Source of the DNA: Bacteroidota bacterium | Lineage (GTDB): Bacteria > Bacteroidota > Bacteroidia > B-17B0 > Aurantibacillaceae | Assembly: GCA_018267655.1 (NCBI GenBank) | Contig: JAFDYB010000054.1 | Location: 1 to 33,953, forward strand | Direction: 5' to 3' | Length of the DNA: 33,953 bases | In this document: positions 16,789 through 25,956 of the stretch, in pieces | How positions within the stretch are numbered: the stretch's first letter is position 1 | Layout: the number at the start of each line of letters is the position of its first letter | The notes under the pieces: model-generated | Told to the model about the DNA's origin: nothing | Database searches by the model: none | Seen by the model: only the letters and a program-made list of their open reading frames with translations | Position numbers and translations under genes: made by a program

Positions 16789-16820
16789 TAATATAAGGTT
16801 TAAATATAGTATAAAAATAT

Positions 16821-18038
16821 TTAATCGAGTAACAAATCCTTATTATCTAATGTTAAATCAATGGTATTTTGTCCGGCAATTCCTTCTATTGAGCCTTTTA
16901 TGTGGGCGGCGTTTAACAACACTTTTTCGAGTTGTTTTTCGCGAGCTTTCCATAATTTTTCCATTGTGTCGCGTTCTTTCTGAATCATTGTTTGCATGTT
17001 TAAAAAACCTTCGCGTATGGCTTGCCATTGCGATGAAAACTCGCTGCCAATTAAATAGTTGTATAACATGCTCATTTTTTCGCCTTTATTTTCGTTATTT
17101 TTTAAGGCGTTTGCTACTTTTATTAAACTTTCACGAAGTAAAAAAGCTAATGACTTCACTTCAGAGAATCTGCAAATCCAAACTCCGTCTTTAAATCCAA
17201 ATTGATGTTGGTCTTTTGGTAAAGTTTCAGTAACAATAACTGCAATATCGGCTTGTTGTGACAACATGTCTGCCTTTAATTTTTCAATCCACTCGCCCGA
17301 AAATGCTTTAGTGCGTTTACTCTCGTATATTATTTTACCACAAACATCTGCAAAATTATTTTTTACTATTTGAACACAGTCGGCACCTCTAACGCCTTTA
17401 GCAACTTCTTCAATTGCGTCAAACGGAAAACTACTTCTCAGCAAATCCTCTAGTGCAAGCTCTTGCACCTCGCCTTGTAGCTGCATACTTCCTTGCTCGG
17501 CTTTTCGTTTCATTTCATCGGCTAGTTTTTTTTGATCGTCTAACTGTTTATTGAGTTCATTTATTTTTTGAATAAACTCGTTTTCGCGTAACGAAGTTTT
17601 CTCTTGCTCTTGTTTTTTTATTTGCTCCAAAATAGCTTGTCGCTCTGTTTGTAGTTTTTTTTGCAATGTGATTTCTAATTCCGCTTCTTTGTTTTTTAAC
17701 TCGTTTTCTTTTTTAAGATATTCTAATTCTTTAGCTCTGGCTTCGCTTATTTTTTCTTCATTAACCTTAATGGTTTCATGCATTGTTTTTATTTGCAATT
17801 CGTATTTTTCGCTTAGTTGCTTTTGTAATTCTTGTTCAGTGTGTTGCTTTGTTTCAAAGGCAACTGTTTTTAATTGTTTTTGAAACTCAAGTTCTTTCTT
17901 TTCAAATTCGAGTGTTTTTTCTTTCTGCCAAGCTTGTGCTTTTGCATTAAATTCGCGTTTTAACTCTTCTCTAAAGGCTTCGGTTGCCTCAAATTCGTTT
18001 TTACAGTTTGGGCAAGTTATTTTTGAATTTACGTTCAT
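16821..18038 (-). CDS. DUF2130 protein with N-terminal zinc ribbon and long coiled coil
   Basis: 405 residues. It begins with CPNCKNEFEATEAF, a half zinc ribbon, followed by about 170 residues of glutamate/lysine/glutamine-rich coiled coil (30-195). The C-terminal domain has QGEVQELALEDLLRSSFPFD, EVAKGVRGADCVQIV, GKIIYESKRTKAFSGEWIEK and QQADIAVIVTETLPKD, the pattern of DUF2130, thought to have a restriction-endonuclease-like fold (Asp, ESK). No function is established that I can name. It is divergent from sixA, sharing a 55-bp promoter gap. Confidence 0.85.
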   Translation of the reverse strand: MNVNSKITCPNCKNEFEATEAFREELKREFNAKAQAWQKEKTLEFEKKELEFQKQLKTVAFETKQHTEQELQKQLSEKYELQIKTMHETIKVNEEKISEARAKELEYLKKENELKNKEAELEITLQKKLQTERQAILEQIKKQEQEKTSLRENEFIQKINELNKQLDDQKKLADEMKRKAEQGSMQLQGEVQELALEDLLRSSFPFDAIEEVAKGVRGADCVQIVKNNFADVCGKIIYESKRTKAFSGEWIEKLKADMLSQQADIAVIVTETLPKDQHQFGFKDGVWICRFSEVKSLAFLLRESLIKVANALKNNENKGEKMSMLYNYLIGSEFSSQWQAIREGFLNMQTMIQKERDTMEKLWKAREKQLEKVLLNAAHIKGSIEGIAGQNTIDLTLDNKDLLLD

Positions 18039-18093
18039 TACTTGATTATTTTGACTATAAAATTAACATTAATTTAGTGCAAATAAATTTTAA

Positions 18094-18567
18094 ATGTTAA
18101 CTGCAACTTTTATTCGCCATGCTAAAAGCAATTGGGAATTTGATTTTATTAAAGATATTGACAGGCCATTGAATAAGCGGGGATATAAAGAGGCTTACGA
18201 ACTTGCTAAAAAACTTGGCGAACAAATGTATTATCCGGATTTAATAATATCAAGCCCTGCAACCAGAGCAATAAGCACAGCCTTAATTATTGCAAAAGAA
18301 ATTAAGTACGATCTAAGCAAAATTGAAATTGAACCTGCTTTGTATGAGTCAAACATTGCACAAATTTTTAATTTACTAAAAAAATTACCTTTAGTTAAAA
18401 AACATGTATTTCTTTTTGGGCACAATCCTTCGTTTACCGATAGTGTTAATTTATTACAAAACAATAAAACCATTGATAGCATGAGAACTTGCGGTTTAGT
18501 TTCAATAGGTTTTAACGTAGTTGATTGGAAGTTGGTTGAAACAGGAGGCTTAATAAAAATGTTATAA
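18094..18567 (+). CDS. sixA: SixA-type histidine phosphatase
   Basis: 157 residues. The phosphohistidine acceptor motif is FIRHAKSNW near the start, followed by DIDRPLNKRGYKEAYELA, ISSPATRAISTALIIA and the second catalytic histidine in FLFGHNPSFTD. SixA proteins dephosphorylate phosphohistidine on proteins, classically on the Hpt domain of ArcB and on the nitrogen phosphotransferase system. Length and motifs fit. The gene converges on the PAS-SpoIIE gene with a shared hairpin between them. Confidence 0.88.
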   Translation: MLTATFIRHAKSNWEFDFIKDIDRPLNKRGYKEAYELAKKLGEQMYYPDLIISSPATRAISTALIIAKEIKYDLSKIEIEPALYESNIAQIFNLLKKLPLVKKHVFLFGHNPSFTDSVNLLQNNKTIDSMRTCGLVSIGFNVVDWKLVETGGLIKML

Positions 18568-18579
18568 AAAGGGTAAAAC

Positions 18580-18615
18580 ATAAATTACTCTGCACAATTC
18601 CACAGAGTAATTTAT
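18580..18615. terminator. Bidirectional terminator hairpin between sixA and the SpoIIE phosphatase
   Basis: TAAATTACTCTG and CAGAGTAATTTA form a 12-bp perfect stem, extendable by one pair, around a 10-nt loop. It sits between two convergent stop codons. The T-runs are interrupted on both sides. Confidence 0.7.
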
Positions 18616-18619
18616 ACTA

Positions 18620-19780
18620 TTATACTTTAATGCCTATAACTAACACATCGTCTGTTTGTTCGGTGTCTTGCTTCCAATTATTAAACGAGTATTCTAAAAA
18701 AGCTTCTTGTTCTTCTATCTCCATGTCATTCATAGTTTTTAGCAGTTCTTTAAAGTTTGATTTATTTAGTTTTTTATTTTTTTCACCTCCAAATTGGTCA
18801 ACATATCCGTCGCTAAAAAGATAAATGCAATCGTTTTGTTTTAATTGAATTGTAGTGGCACAAAAATTTTTTTCTATGCCTGAGTAAAATCCTATAGGGT
18901 ATCTGTCGCCTTTTAACTCAATTAACTCTTGGTTACTTAAAATTAAAATAGAGTTAAATGCTCCTGCATAGGTTAAGCAATTAGTTATTTTATCTATCCT
19001 AATTAAAGCAACATCCATACCGTCATTAAAAGTAGAATCGTTATTTTTATAAATAGATTTATCTAACTCTTCATCCAGTGCAGTTAATATTAAGTCGGGA
19101 GCTGTTATTTTTTTATTTATAAAAACCTCTTTAAACATTGCTTTTGCAACCATACTCATCATTGCACCGGGTACACCGTGCCCCGTACAGTCTGCAACCG
19201 CTGCATAACAATATTTTTCATCTTCATAAAACCAATAATAATCACCACTTACAATATCTTTAGGTTTATATATTAAAAATGAATGACTAAAAATAGACTT
19301 TAATTGCGCTTGTGTTTGCAATATAGCTTTTTGAATTCGCTGGGCATAATAAATGCTATCTGTAATGTCTTTGTTTTTATCTGATAATTTTGCATTGCTT
19401 TCTATTAACCGTTTTTCATTTAATTTGCTTTCGGTTACATCATACCCAATACCAATTAACTGCTCGTTGTTTAATGACGAGATATTCCAGCGCACCCATT
19501 TTTTACCGCCAATAGATGTTTTTAACTCGTGCTCAAATGTTTGAGTTGTGTTTTTATTTTGTTTAAAAACATGAACAATTTTATTTTTAATTAATTCTCC
19601 TTCAGGTTTACTGAAGCGTGTTTTTTCCCACCAGTTAAGTCCAAGCAAGTCTTGCGAATTATAACCAAGCATTTGCTGCGCTGATTTGCTTACAAAGTCG
19701 ATACTCCCGTCGTTGTTTAAAACTACGATTAAAGTGTTAAGCTTATTGAGGATTTGATCCTGAAGTTCCAGTTCGAACAT
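18620..19780 (-). CDS. PAS domain - SpoIIE-type PP2C serine phosphatase
   Basis: 386 residues. Residues about 10-120 are a PAS domain with PAC motif (LNNDGSIDFVSKSAQQMLGY, LGLNWWEKTRF, IGIGYDVTESKLNE). A short helix follows (ITDSIYYAQRIQKAILQ), then the SpoIIE/RsbU phosphatase domain from about 165: KDIVSGDYYWFYED, VADCTGHGVPGAMMSMVAKA, NDGMDVALIRID and YLFSDGYVDQFGG, with the metal-binding aspartates present. Such proteins dephosphorylate anti-sigma-antagonist-like targets or act in signal output. No membrane segment is seen, so a cytoplasmic sensor is likely. Two small hairpins lie in the 5' leader region (19824-19858). Confidence 0.93.
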   Translation of the reverse strand: MFELELQDQILNKLNTLIVVLNNDGSIDFVSKSAQQMLGYNSQDLLGLNWWEKTRFSKPEGELIKNKIVHVFKQNKNTTQTFEHELKTSIGGKKWVRWNISSLNNEQLIGIGYDVTESKLNEKRLIESNAKLSDKNKDITDSIYYAQRIQKAILQTQAQLKSIFSHSFLIYKPKDIVSGDYYWFYEDEKYCYAAVADCTGHGVPGAMMSMVAKAMFKEVFINKKITAPDLILTALDEELDKSIYKNNDSTFNDGMDVALIRIDKITNCLTYAGAFNSILILSNQELIELKGDRYPIGFYSGIEKNFCATTIQLKQNDCIYLFSDGYVDQFGGEKNKKLNKSNFKELLKTMNDMEIEEQEAFLEYSFNNWKQDTEQTDDVLVIGIKV

Positions 19781-19987
19781 ATTAAAAAATTAAAAAGATA
19801 AGTAAAAAGAAAAAATACGATTAGTGCATTGTAAAGCACGGCCATGAGTGATTATGGCTAATTCGGACAGAAAACGAATATGTAAATGTAAATTTCAAAC
19901 TGCAAATATAAATAATTTTTAATACCCCATTGAAAAAATCACATCTATTTTTAAGGAGAGAATAAAGAGTATCAAAGATAATACATA

Positions 19988-20021
19988 AAAAAAGCCCATC
20001 TTATAAAAAGATGGGCTTTTA
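19988..20021 (-). terminator. Intrinsic terminator after the metalloprotease gene
   Basis: AAAAGCCCATCTT and AAGATGGGCTTTT form a 13-bp stem, with T-runs on both strands. It lies 20 bases past the stop of the minus-strand metalloprotease and marks the end of that transcript. Confidence 0.88.
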
Positions 20022-20040
20022 AAATTTAATTATTAAACTA

Positions 20041-22425
20041 TTAATTGTTTAATACAACTCGTTTTACTGTTTTTTCAGTTCCATTGCTAATCGTTACAAA
20101 GTAAATTCCATTTACATTATTTCTTAAATCTAAATCAATTACACTATTAGTAATATTTGCATGCTTACTTTGACTAACAAGCTGTCCCAATGCATTTGTA
20201 ACTGTTATGTCAATTGTTTGTGAATTAGGAAGTGTAACAATAACCGAGAGATTTCCTGAAGTAGGGTTTGGATATAAACTAATATTACTTTGAAAAATAT
20301 TTTGATTTCCTATTGCTGTAACGGTACTACATTGTATTATAGGCAATAAAGCTAATTTATAGTTAGCACTCGAACCCCAGTTTGTGTACATGCTATACCA
20401 AGTATTGTTTGATGCCATTTCCCAAGCTGTGCTGGTAGCAGCATTTCGATCGTTAAACACAACTGCTGTGTCGCCCGCAACAGTAGGTAATACTAAGGAA
20501 GCAAAAAAGCCTCCTGAAGTAGGTGCATTTATAGGTGTTGAAAACACAAACTTATAAGGCTTTATAATTGCCGATGAGAATGCTAAAGAAGGATTTCCAC
20601 AATAAGTTACGTTTGATTGAGAAGGACTTGCTATAATTGCGCTTAAAGGTGTGTTAACTAATCCCAATTGTGTTCCGGGAGCTGTAGCAGAATTACTACC
20701 TTGATAAATTTTCATGCCAACAGTTGCAGAAGGACTAGTGCCACCGGTGCCTTTATTACCTGAGTTATAAAAAAGCGCAATCACACCTGTAATTTGAGGC
20801 GATGTTATTGAGCTATAAGTTGAGTAATCAAAATAATCAGCTTTTTCTTTATCTCCATAACAGTTGTTACCGGCAACAAACCCTGCATTAGGAGAGCAAC
20901 CTGGGGTTGCAGTATCAGTACCTGCTGTATAAACAGTTAATGTATCTATGTTAGCCATGCTTTTTAGCGTGTCGCTACAAGAACTTGATGATGTTGAACC
21001 ACAAGTATTTACAACTACAGCCATGGTGCTAGTGTTTGCTCCAACTGAATTTGTTGCCACTAAGCTAATAACATAACTACCAGGGTTTACAAATGTTACG
21101 CTTGGGTTAATGGCTGTATTATTAGGTGAAAAACTAACGCCCGTGCTTGGCGACGAACTCCAAACATAAGTAGGTAATGGTACTCCGCTAGATGAATTGT
21201 TTATAGGCATAGCCGAGTTTGTACATGCAGTTCCCGGCATGCTAAAGTTTGCAGTAGGTGTTGATGAAGCTAAATTGCACAGTGTTACAGCACTTGCTGC
21301 TAATTGATTACGGTATATACCGTAAGCCATTGCTGTTTGAATACGCGAGTTTTGATCGTTAGTAAAAAGACTCATACAATTATCATCGGTATAGTCCATA
21401 AAGTTTTGAAACATTTCGCCTGTAGTGTTACCGGCACAAACGCCTAAATTGTGGGGGTGTGTAGGGCAACCGTAATTTGCTTGTTGAGCAGGAGGAGTGT
21501 CATTGCAAAAATCAGTAGCGCAAGTTCCATCACCCCAAACGTGCCTTAGTCCTACCCAATGTCCAATTTCATGCGATGCAGTTCTGCCCATATTGTATGT
21601 AGGATCGTAGGTGCCACTAGGATATATGTTAACCGAGCCAAATGATTTTGCCCAGCACCACAAACCATCAGTAGCACCATCGCCTCCGGGCGTAACATTA
21701 CCAATAAGCGTTGTTCCTGTTAAAACCGGAAAAGTTCCAAAACCTAATAAACCAACACTACCATTTTCGTCAGTTAGCCAGATATTCATATAGCGAGTTG
21801 GATTCCAAATAGTGTTTGGCTTTATGTACCCGTCGATAAATGATTGAAATGTTGAAGGCGAATTATAAGAAGAGTTTGAAGGATCTTTTGAAGGAAAGCT
21901 TCCTAATGATGCAGTAATATTATTCGCATTTACCCTATCAATGCCAGGCTCTGTTAATACATTGCCTAAAGAGTCTTTTAACGCTAAACAAAAGTTTAAA
22001 CCCGTATTAGCCTTTGCAGGTGCAAATACAGCAGGAAGAGAACCTACGCCATAACCGTTACCGGCATAATCTTGGTTTAAAACCGTAATTTGAGAGTTAA
22101 TTTGTGCTTGCGATAAATTAGGAAAAGAGCCTACTGCCTGCCCTGTGTGGATAACGTGTACAATAACCGGTATTGTAACTGTAGGCGATTGTACTTTTCC
22201 ATTTTGCATAGCATTCTTATACTCTTGCATTTTTTTCTGAAAAAGTTGCTCCCATTGACTTGAAGGTATAGCAGTTGCACAACCTCTGTTTTTAAATTGA
22301 TATGAAACTTTTGAAATTTGGTTTACCGGCATAGACTGAGTCTTTGCAATTTTGCGTGATGTTTGAGCTGATAAACCCAAAGAAAACGCCAAGGCTATAG
22401 CGCCATAGTGTAGTGTTTTTTTCAT
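20041..22425 (-). CDS. Secreted M43-type zinc metalloprotease with PKD domain and type IX sorting signal
   Basis: 794 residues. Signal peptide MKKTLHYGAIALAFSLGLSAQ is followed by a propeptide-like region. The catalytic zinc site is HEIGHWVGLRHVWGD (HExxHxxGxxH) and the Met-turn is in QNFMDYTDDNCM, as in pappalysin-like M43 proteases. Cysteine pairs nearby (GTCATDFCNDTPP) are typical. A PKD domain follows (PTANFSMPGTACTN to GSYVISLVATNSVG), then a beta-rich domain, and the end is a type IX secretion type A sorting domain: SLYPNPTSGNLSVIV, GQLVSQS, NGIYFVTISNGTEKTVKRVV. It should be exported, cleaved and attached to the surface or released. It stands alone with its own terminator. Confidence 0.93.
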   Translation of the reverse strand: MKKTLHYGAIALAFSLGLSAQTSRKIAKTQSMPVNQISKVSYQFKNRGCATAIPSSQWEQLFQKKMQEYKNAMQNGKVQSPTVTIPVIVHVIHTGQAVGSFPNLSQAQINSQITVLNQDYAGNGYGVGSLPAVFAPAKANTGLNFCLALKDSLGNVLTEPGIDRVNANNITASLGSFPSKDPSNSSYNSPSTFQSFIDGYIKPNTIWNPTRYMNIWLTDENGSVGLLGFGTFPVLTGTTLIGNVTPGGDGATDGLWCWAKSFGSVNIYPSGTYDPTYNMGRTASHEIGHWVGLRHVWGDGTCATDFCNDTPPAQQANYGCPTHPHNLGVCAGNTTGEMFQNFMDYTDDNCMSLFTNDQNSRIQTAMAYGIYRNQLAASAVTLCNLASSTPTANFSMPGTACTNSAMPINNSSSGVPLPTYVWSSSPSTGVSFSPNNTAINPSVTFVNPGSYVISLVATNSVGANTSTMAVVVNTCGSTSSSSCSDTLKSMANIDTLTVYTAGTDTATPGCSPNAGFVAGNNCYGDKEKADYFDYSTYSSITSPQITGVIALFYNSGNKGTGGTSPSATVGMKIYQGSNSATAPGTQLGLVNTPLSAIIASPSQSNVTYCGNPSLAFSSAIIKPYKFVFSTPINAPTSGGFFASLVLPTVAGDTAVVFNDRNAATSTAWEMASNNTWYSMYTNWGSSANYKLALLPIIQCSTVTAIGNQNIFQSNISLYPNPTSGNLSVIVTLPNSQTIDITVTNALGQLVSQSKHANITNSVIDLDLRNNVNGIYFVTISNGTEKTVKRVVLNN

Positions 22426-22609
22426 AGGAATAATAATTATATAATTAATTCTTTGCTAAGGTATGAATTAGATTGAGAAAAATTATAAAAGTTTAATTTT
22501 ATTTGTTAAATAGCAATATAATTACCTAAAAATCTAAAAATAACATAACGTAATTTAATGCGCTATTGTTTCAATAAATAAGTAATTTAGAGGCTTTTTA
22601 AGCATTAAA

Positions 22610-23260
22610 ATGAAACACCTAATTGCACCATCAATACTTTCTGCAAATTTTGCAGTGCTGCAAAGCGATATCGAAATGATAAACAACAGTAATGCCGACT
22701 GGTTTCATGTTGATGTTATGGATGGCGTTTTTGTACCGAATATATCATTTGGGTTTCCGGTAATAAAAGCTATACAACGCTTTGCCAAAAAACCGCTAGA
22801 TGTTCATTTAATGATTGTTGAACCGGACAAGTACATACAGCCTTTTAAAGAAGTTGGGGCAAATATACTTACTGTTCATATTGAGGCTTGTACTCATTTA
22901 CATCGCACAATACAAGCAATTAAAAACAGTGGCATGAAAGCAGGCGTTGCTATAAACCCACACACGCCGGTTCAAGCACTAAGCGAAATTATTTTTGATA
23001 TTGATTTGGTTTGTGTAATGAGCGTTAATCCCGGTTTTGGTGGCCAAAAATTTATTGAAAATACTTATTCGAAAATAAGCCAACTTAAAACACTCATTGC
23101 AGAAAAAAATAGCAGCGCATTAATTGAAATAGACGGAGGGGTAGATTTAAACAATTATAAAAAATTACTTCAATTTGGGGCAAATGTACTTGTTGCTGGT
23201 AATACTGTATTTTCATCTAAATTACCTTCAGAAACAATTACTATTTTGAAAAATGGTTAA
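22610..23260 (+). CDS. rpe: Ribulose-phosphate 3-epimerase
   Basis: 216 residues, normal for the family. It begins APSILSANFAVLQSDIEMI and carries the active-site blocks HVDVMDGVFVPNISFG, LDVHLMI, VMSVNPGFGGQKFI and EIDGGVDLNN. It interconverts ribulose 5-phosphate and xylulose 5-phosphate in the pentose phosphate pathway, with a metal bound by the His and Asp residues of these blocks. It is divergent from the metalloprotease gene and followed by gltA, with a 68-bp gap. Confidence 0.97.
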   Translation: MKHLIAPSILSANFAVLQSDIEMINNSNADWFHVDVMDGVFVPNISFGFPVIKAIQRFAKKPLDVHLMIVEPDKYIQPFKEVGANILTVHIEACTHLHRTIQAIKNSGMKAGVAINPHTPVQALSEIIFDIDLVCVMSVNPGFGGQKFIENTYSKISQLKTLIAEKNSSALIEIDGGVDLNNYKKLLQFGANVLVAGNTVFSSKLPSETITILKNG

Positions 23261-23328
23261 TTTTATTAAAAATAATTTTTATTTACAATTTAGAGATGTA
23301 CTTTTATAACGTTAATATTTAATTTGAT

Positions 23329-24657
23329 ATGGATTCACTTAAAGATAAATTTAAAGCTAAAGCTGATATTTTGGCTACCGAAATTAAAGACATTATTAAA
23401 AATAATGGTGATGTTAAATTAGGAGAAATTACAGTTGCACAAGTATATCAAGGAATGCGCGGTATGACGGGCATGGTTACCGAAACTTCGCGCCTTGACC
23501 CCGAAGAAGGAATTAGGTTTAGAGGGTACTCAATACCCGAGCTTAGAAAAATGTTGCCAAAAGCCGTTGACGGTGGAACAGAACCATTACCGGAAGGAAT
23601 TTTTTATTTAATGTTAGTTGGAGAAATGCCAACTCAAGAAGAAATCTCAGGTATTACAAACGAGTGGCTTAAACGTAACAATGTGCCTAAGCACGTGTTT
23701 GATGTCATCGAAAGCCTCCCTGTTGATACACACCCAATGACACAGTTTGTTACGGCAATAATGGCTATGCAAACCGAAAGTGTTTTTGCAAAAGCATACG
23801 CAAAAGGGATGAATAAAAAACAATATTGGGATTATGCTTATGAAGACAGCATGAATCTTATTGCACGTTTACCAAGAATTGCAGCGTACATTTATAGAAG
23901 AAAATACAAAAATGGAAATCACATTGAACCAGATCATAAATTAGATTGGGCTGCAAATTTTGCGCACATGCTGGGTTTTGAAGGCAATGATATGAAACGA
24001 TTAATGCGCCTATACCTTACAATACACGCCGATCATGAGGGAGGTAACGTTTCTGCCCATACAACCCATTTGGTGGGCTCTGCTTTAAGCGATCCTTATT
24101 TGGCCTTTGCTGCAGGTATGAATGGTTTAGCAGGGCCTTTGCATGGTTTAGCCAATCAAGAAGTATTGGCTTGGATAATGGAACTTAAAGAAAGCTTAGG
24201 TGGTGGATTACCAACCAAAGAGCAAATTGCCGAGTATATTAAAAAAACATTAACTGACGGTAAAGTAGTGCCAGGCTATGGACATGCAGTGCTTCGTAAA
24301 ACAGACCCACGCTTTACAGCACAACAAGATTTTTATAAAACCTACATAAAACACGATGATATTTGTGAAATTGTGCAAATGATTTATGAGGTTGCTCCTC
24401 CTATTTTAGAAAGTACAGGAAAAATAAAAAATCCTTGGCCAAACGTTGATGCACACTCAGGAGCATTACTCGTTCATTATGGAATGCACGAACATGATTT
24501 TTACACAGTATTATTTGGAGTAAGCAGAGCATTAGGCGTTTTAGCAAGCTTGATATGGGATCGCGCAACCGGTTCACCGATCGAACGCCCAGGTTCATTA
24601 ACTACCGAAAATATAAAAGCAAAAATTAAAGCTGCACAAAAAGAAACAGCAAAATAA
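23329..24657 (+). CDS. gltA: Citrate synthase, eukaryotic-like type
   Basis: 442 residues. The catalytic histidines and aspartate are in NGLAGPLHGLANQEVL, VPGYGHAVLRKTDPRF and the C-terminal NPWPNVDAHSGALL. ADHEGGNVSAHTTHLVGSAL is also typical. The inserts MNKKQYWDYAYEDSMNLIARLPRIAAYIYRRKY resemble the mitochondrial-type enzyme used by many Bacteroidota rather than the hexameric E. coli enzyme. It condenses oxaloacetate and acetyl-CoA at the entry of the citric acid cycle. A strong terminator follows. Confidence 0.96.
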   Translation: MDSLKDKFKAKADILATEIKDIIKNNGDVKLGEITVAQVYQGMRGMTGMVTETSRLDPEEGIRFRGYSIPELRKMLPKAVDGGTEPLPEGIFYLMLVGEMPTQEEISGITNEWLKRNNVPKHVFDVIESLPVDTHPMTQFVTAIMAMQTESVFAKAYAKGMNKKQYWDYAYEDSMNLIARLPRIAAYIYRRKYKNGNHIEPDHKLDWAANFAHMLGFEGNDMKRLMRLYLTIHADHEGGNVSAHTTHLVGSALSDPYLAFAAGMNGLAGPLHGLANQEVLAWIMELKESLGGGLPTKEQIAEYIKKTLTDGKVVPGYGHAVLRKTDPRFTAQQDFYKTYIKHDDICEIVQMIYEVAPPILESTGKIKNPWPNVDAHSGALLVHYGMHEHDFYTVLFGVSRALGVLASLIWDRATGSPIERPGSLTTENIKAKIKAAQKETAK

Positions 24658-24674
24658 AACACTAAGGTTAATTT

Positions 24675-24702
24675 AAAGCCACATGTATTTGTGGCTTTTT
24701 TA
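24675..24702 (+). terminator. Intrinsic terminator after gltA
   Basis: AAAGCCAC and GTGGCTTT pair around an 8-nt loop, followed by further T (run 24696-24702). It is 17 bases past the gltA stop. Confidence 0.88.
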
Positions 24703-24713
24703 TTTTATAAAAC

Positions 24714-25421
24714 TTGGAAAAAACAGCAATCATACTTGCCGGAGGTTTTGGCACGCGTTTAAAAAATGTAGTATCAGATGTTCCAAAACCTATGGCACCA
24801 ATAAATGAACAACCTTTTTTAAGTTATATTTTAAAATATCTTAAGCATTATAATGTTAAGCAAGTCGTTTTGTCAACAGGTTATTTATCTGATATAATAA
24901 TAAATCATTTCCAAAATAATTACAAGGACATTTTAATAACATATTCAAACGAAATTTTGCCACTAGGCACGGGCGGAGGTGTAAGATTAGCAATGGAAAA
25001 ATGTAATGCCAACGAAATTCTTGTGCTAAACGGAGATTCGTTTTTTGACATTGATTTAAATAAATTCTACAATCAACATCATCTTTCTAATTCCAATTTT
25101 ACTTTAGCGCTTCGAAAAGTTGAAAATGCATCTCGGTATGGAACTATACACCTTGAAGATAATATAATAAAACAATTTAAAGAAAAAAACAACGAGCATA
25201 CCCAAGGACTTATTAATGCCGGCATTTATATCTTAAATAAAAATTTATATTTAAATAATACAGCCAAAAATATTCCCTTTTCAATTGAAAAAGATTTTTT
25301 TGAAAAAAATACAAGTACTCTTAACATACATGGGTTTGAATACAACGATTACTTTATTGACATTGGAATTCCTGAAGATTATTTAAAAGCACAAAATGAC
25401 TTTAAAAGATTTAAATATTAA
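24714..25421 (+). CDS. hddC: Nucleotidyltransferase, HddC-like (D-glycero-D-manno-heptose 1-phosphate guanylyltransferase)
   Basis: 235 residues from a TTG start; the first in-frame ATG falls after the essential signature, so TTG must be used. The nucleotide-binding signature is ILAGGFGTRLKN with SDVPKPMAPI. GTGGGVRLAM, LVLNGDSFFDID and GLINAGIYIL are also typical of sugar-phosphate nucleotidyltransferases. The best fit is HddC, which makes GDP-heptose for surface glycans, because the next gene is a HAD phosphatase of the GmhB type overlapping by 26 bp. The kinase and isomerase of that pathway are not in the window, so another sugar is possible. The start lies only 12 nt after the gltA terminator. 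Confidence 0.8.
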   Translation: MEKTAIILAGGFGTRLKNVVSDVPKPMAPINEQPFLSYILKYLKHYNVKQVVLSTGYLSDIIINHFQNNYKDILITYSNEILPLGTGGGVRLAMEKCNANEILVLNGDSFFDIDLNKFYNQHHLSNSNFTLALRKVENASRYGTIHLEDNIIKQFKEKNNEHTQGLINAGIYILNKNLYLNNTAKNIPFSIEKDFFEKNTSTLNIHGFEYNDYFIDIGIPEDYLKAQNDFKRFKY

Positions 25422-25956
25422 CGAAACATGGACATTGTTCCTAGACAGAGACGGCGTTATTAATACTAGAATTGTTGATGATTATGTAAAGCATTGGACT
25501 GACTTTAAATTTTGCGAAGGAGCGCTTAATGCATTAAAAATATTTAATAAAAAGTTTAAAACCATACTGGTTGTAACCAATCAACAAGGCATTGGAAAAG
25601 GTTTGTACACAAAAGAAGATTTAGAAATTATTCATAAAAACATGTGTTATGAAGTAAACTATTTTGGAGGTAAAATTCATAAAGTTTATTTTTCGCCTTA
25701 TTTAGAAAAAGAAAATCATATTACACGAAAACCCTCAATAGGCATGGCATTGCAAGCAAAAAACGATTTTCCTGAAATTGATTTCAGTAAATCAATTATG
25801 GTTGGTGATAGTATAAGCGATATAGAATTTGGAAAAAATGCGGGCATGAAAACAGTCTTTATAAATGACAAGCTTACAGAAAAAAAAGTAATTGCAGACT
25901 TCCAATTTAACTCTCTTTTTGAATTTGCGAGTGAATTTGAAAGAAAAAATGCTTAA
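25396..25956 (+). CDS. gmhB: HAD-family phosphatase, GmhB-like (D,D-heptose 1,7-bisphosphate phosphatase)
   Basis: 186 residues. HAD motif I is LFLDRDGVIN, motif II VVTNQQGIGKG, motif III the lysine in RKPSIGMA and motif IV MVGDSISDIEFGKNAGMKTVFI. This is the HAD-IIIA group of histidinol-phosphate/heptose-bisphosphate phosphatases. The zinc-binding Cys/His loop usual between motifs II and III (CPHxxxxxCxCRKP) is reduced to SPYLEKENHITRKP, with no cysteine, so zinc is not bound that way. It overlaps hddC by 26 bp and both likely act on the same sugar phosphate. Confidence 0.82.
   Translation: MTLKDLNINETWTLFLDRDGVINTRIVDDYVKHWTDFKFCEGALNALKIFNKKFKTILVVTNQQGIGKGLYTKEDLEIIHKNMCYEVNYFGGKIHKVYFSPYLEKENHITRKPSIGMALQAKNDFPEIDFSKSIMVGDSISDIEFGKNAGMKTVFINDKLTEKKVIADFQFNSLFEFASEFERKNA

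Noticed and set aside
19824..19858. Cyclic-di-GMP riboswitch before the PAS-SpoIIE gene
   Set aside because: None of the conserved core sequence of that riboswitch is present; only two small hairpins are.
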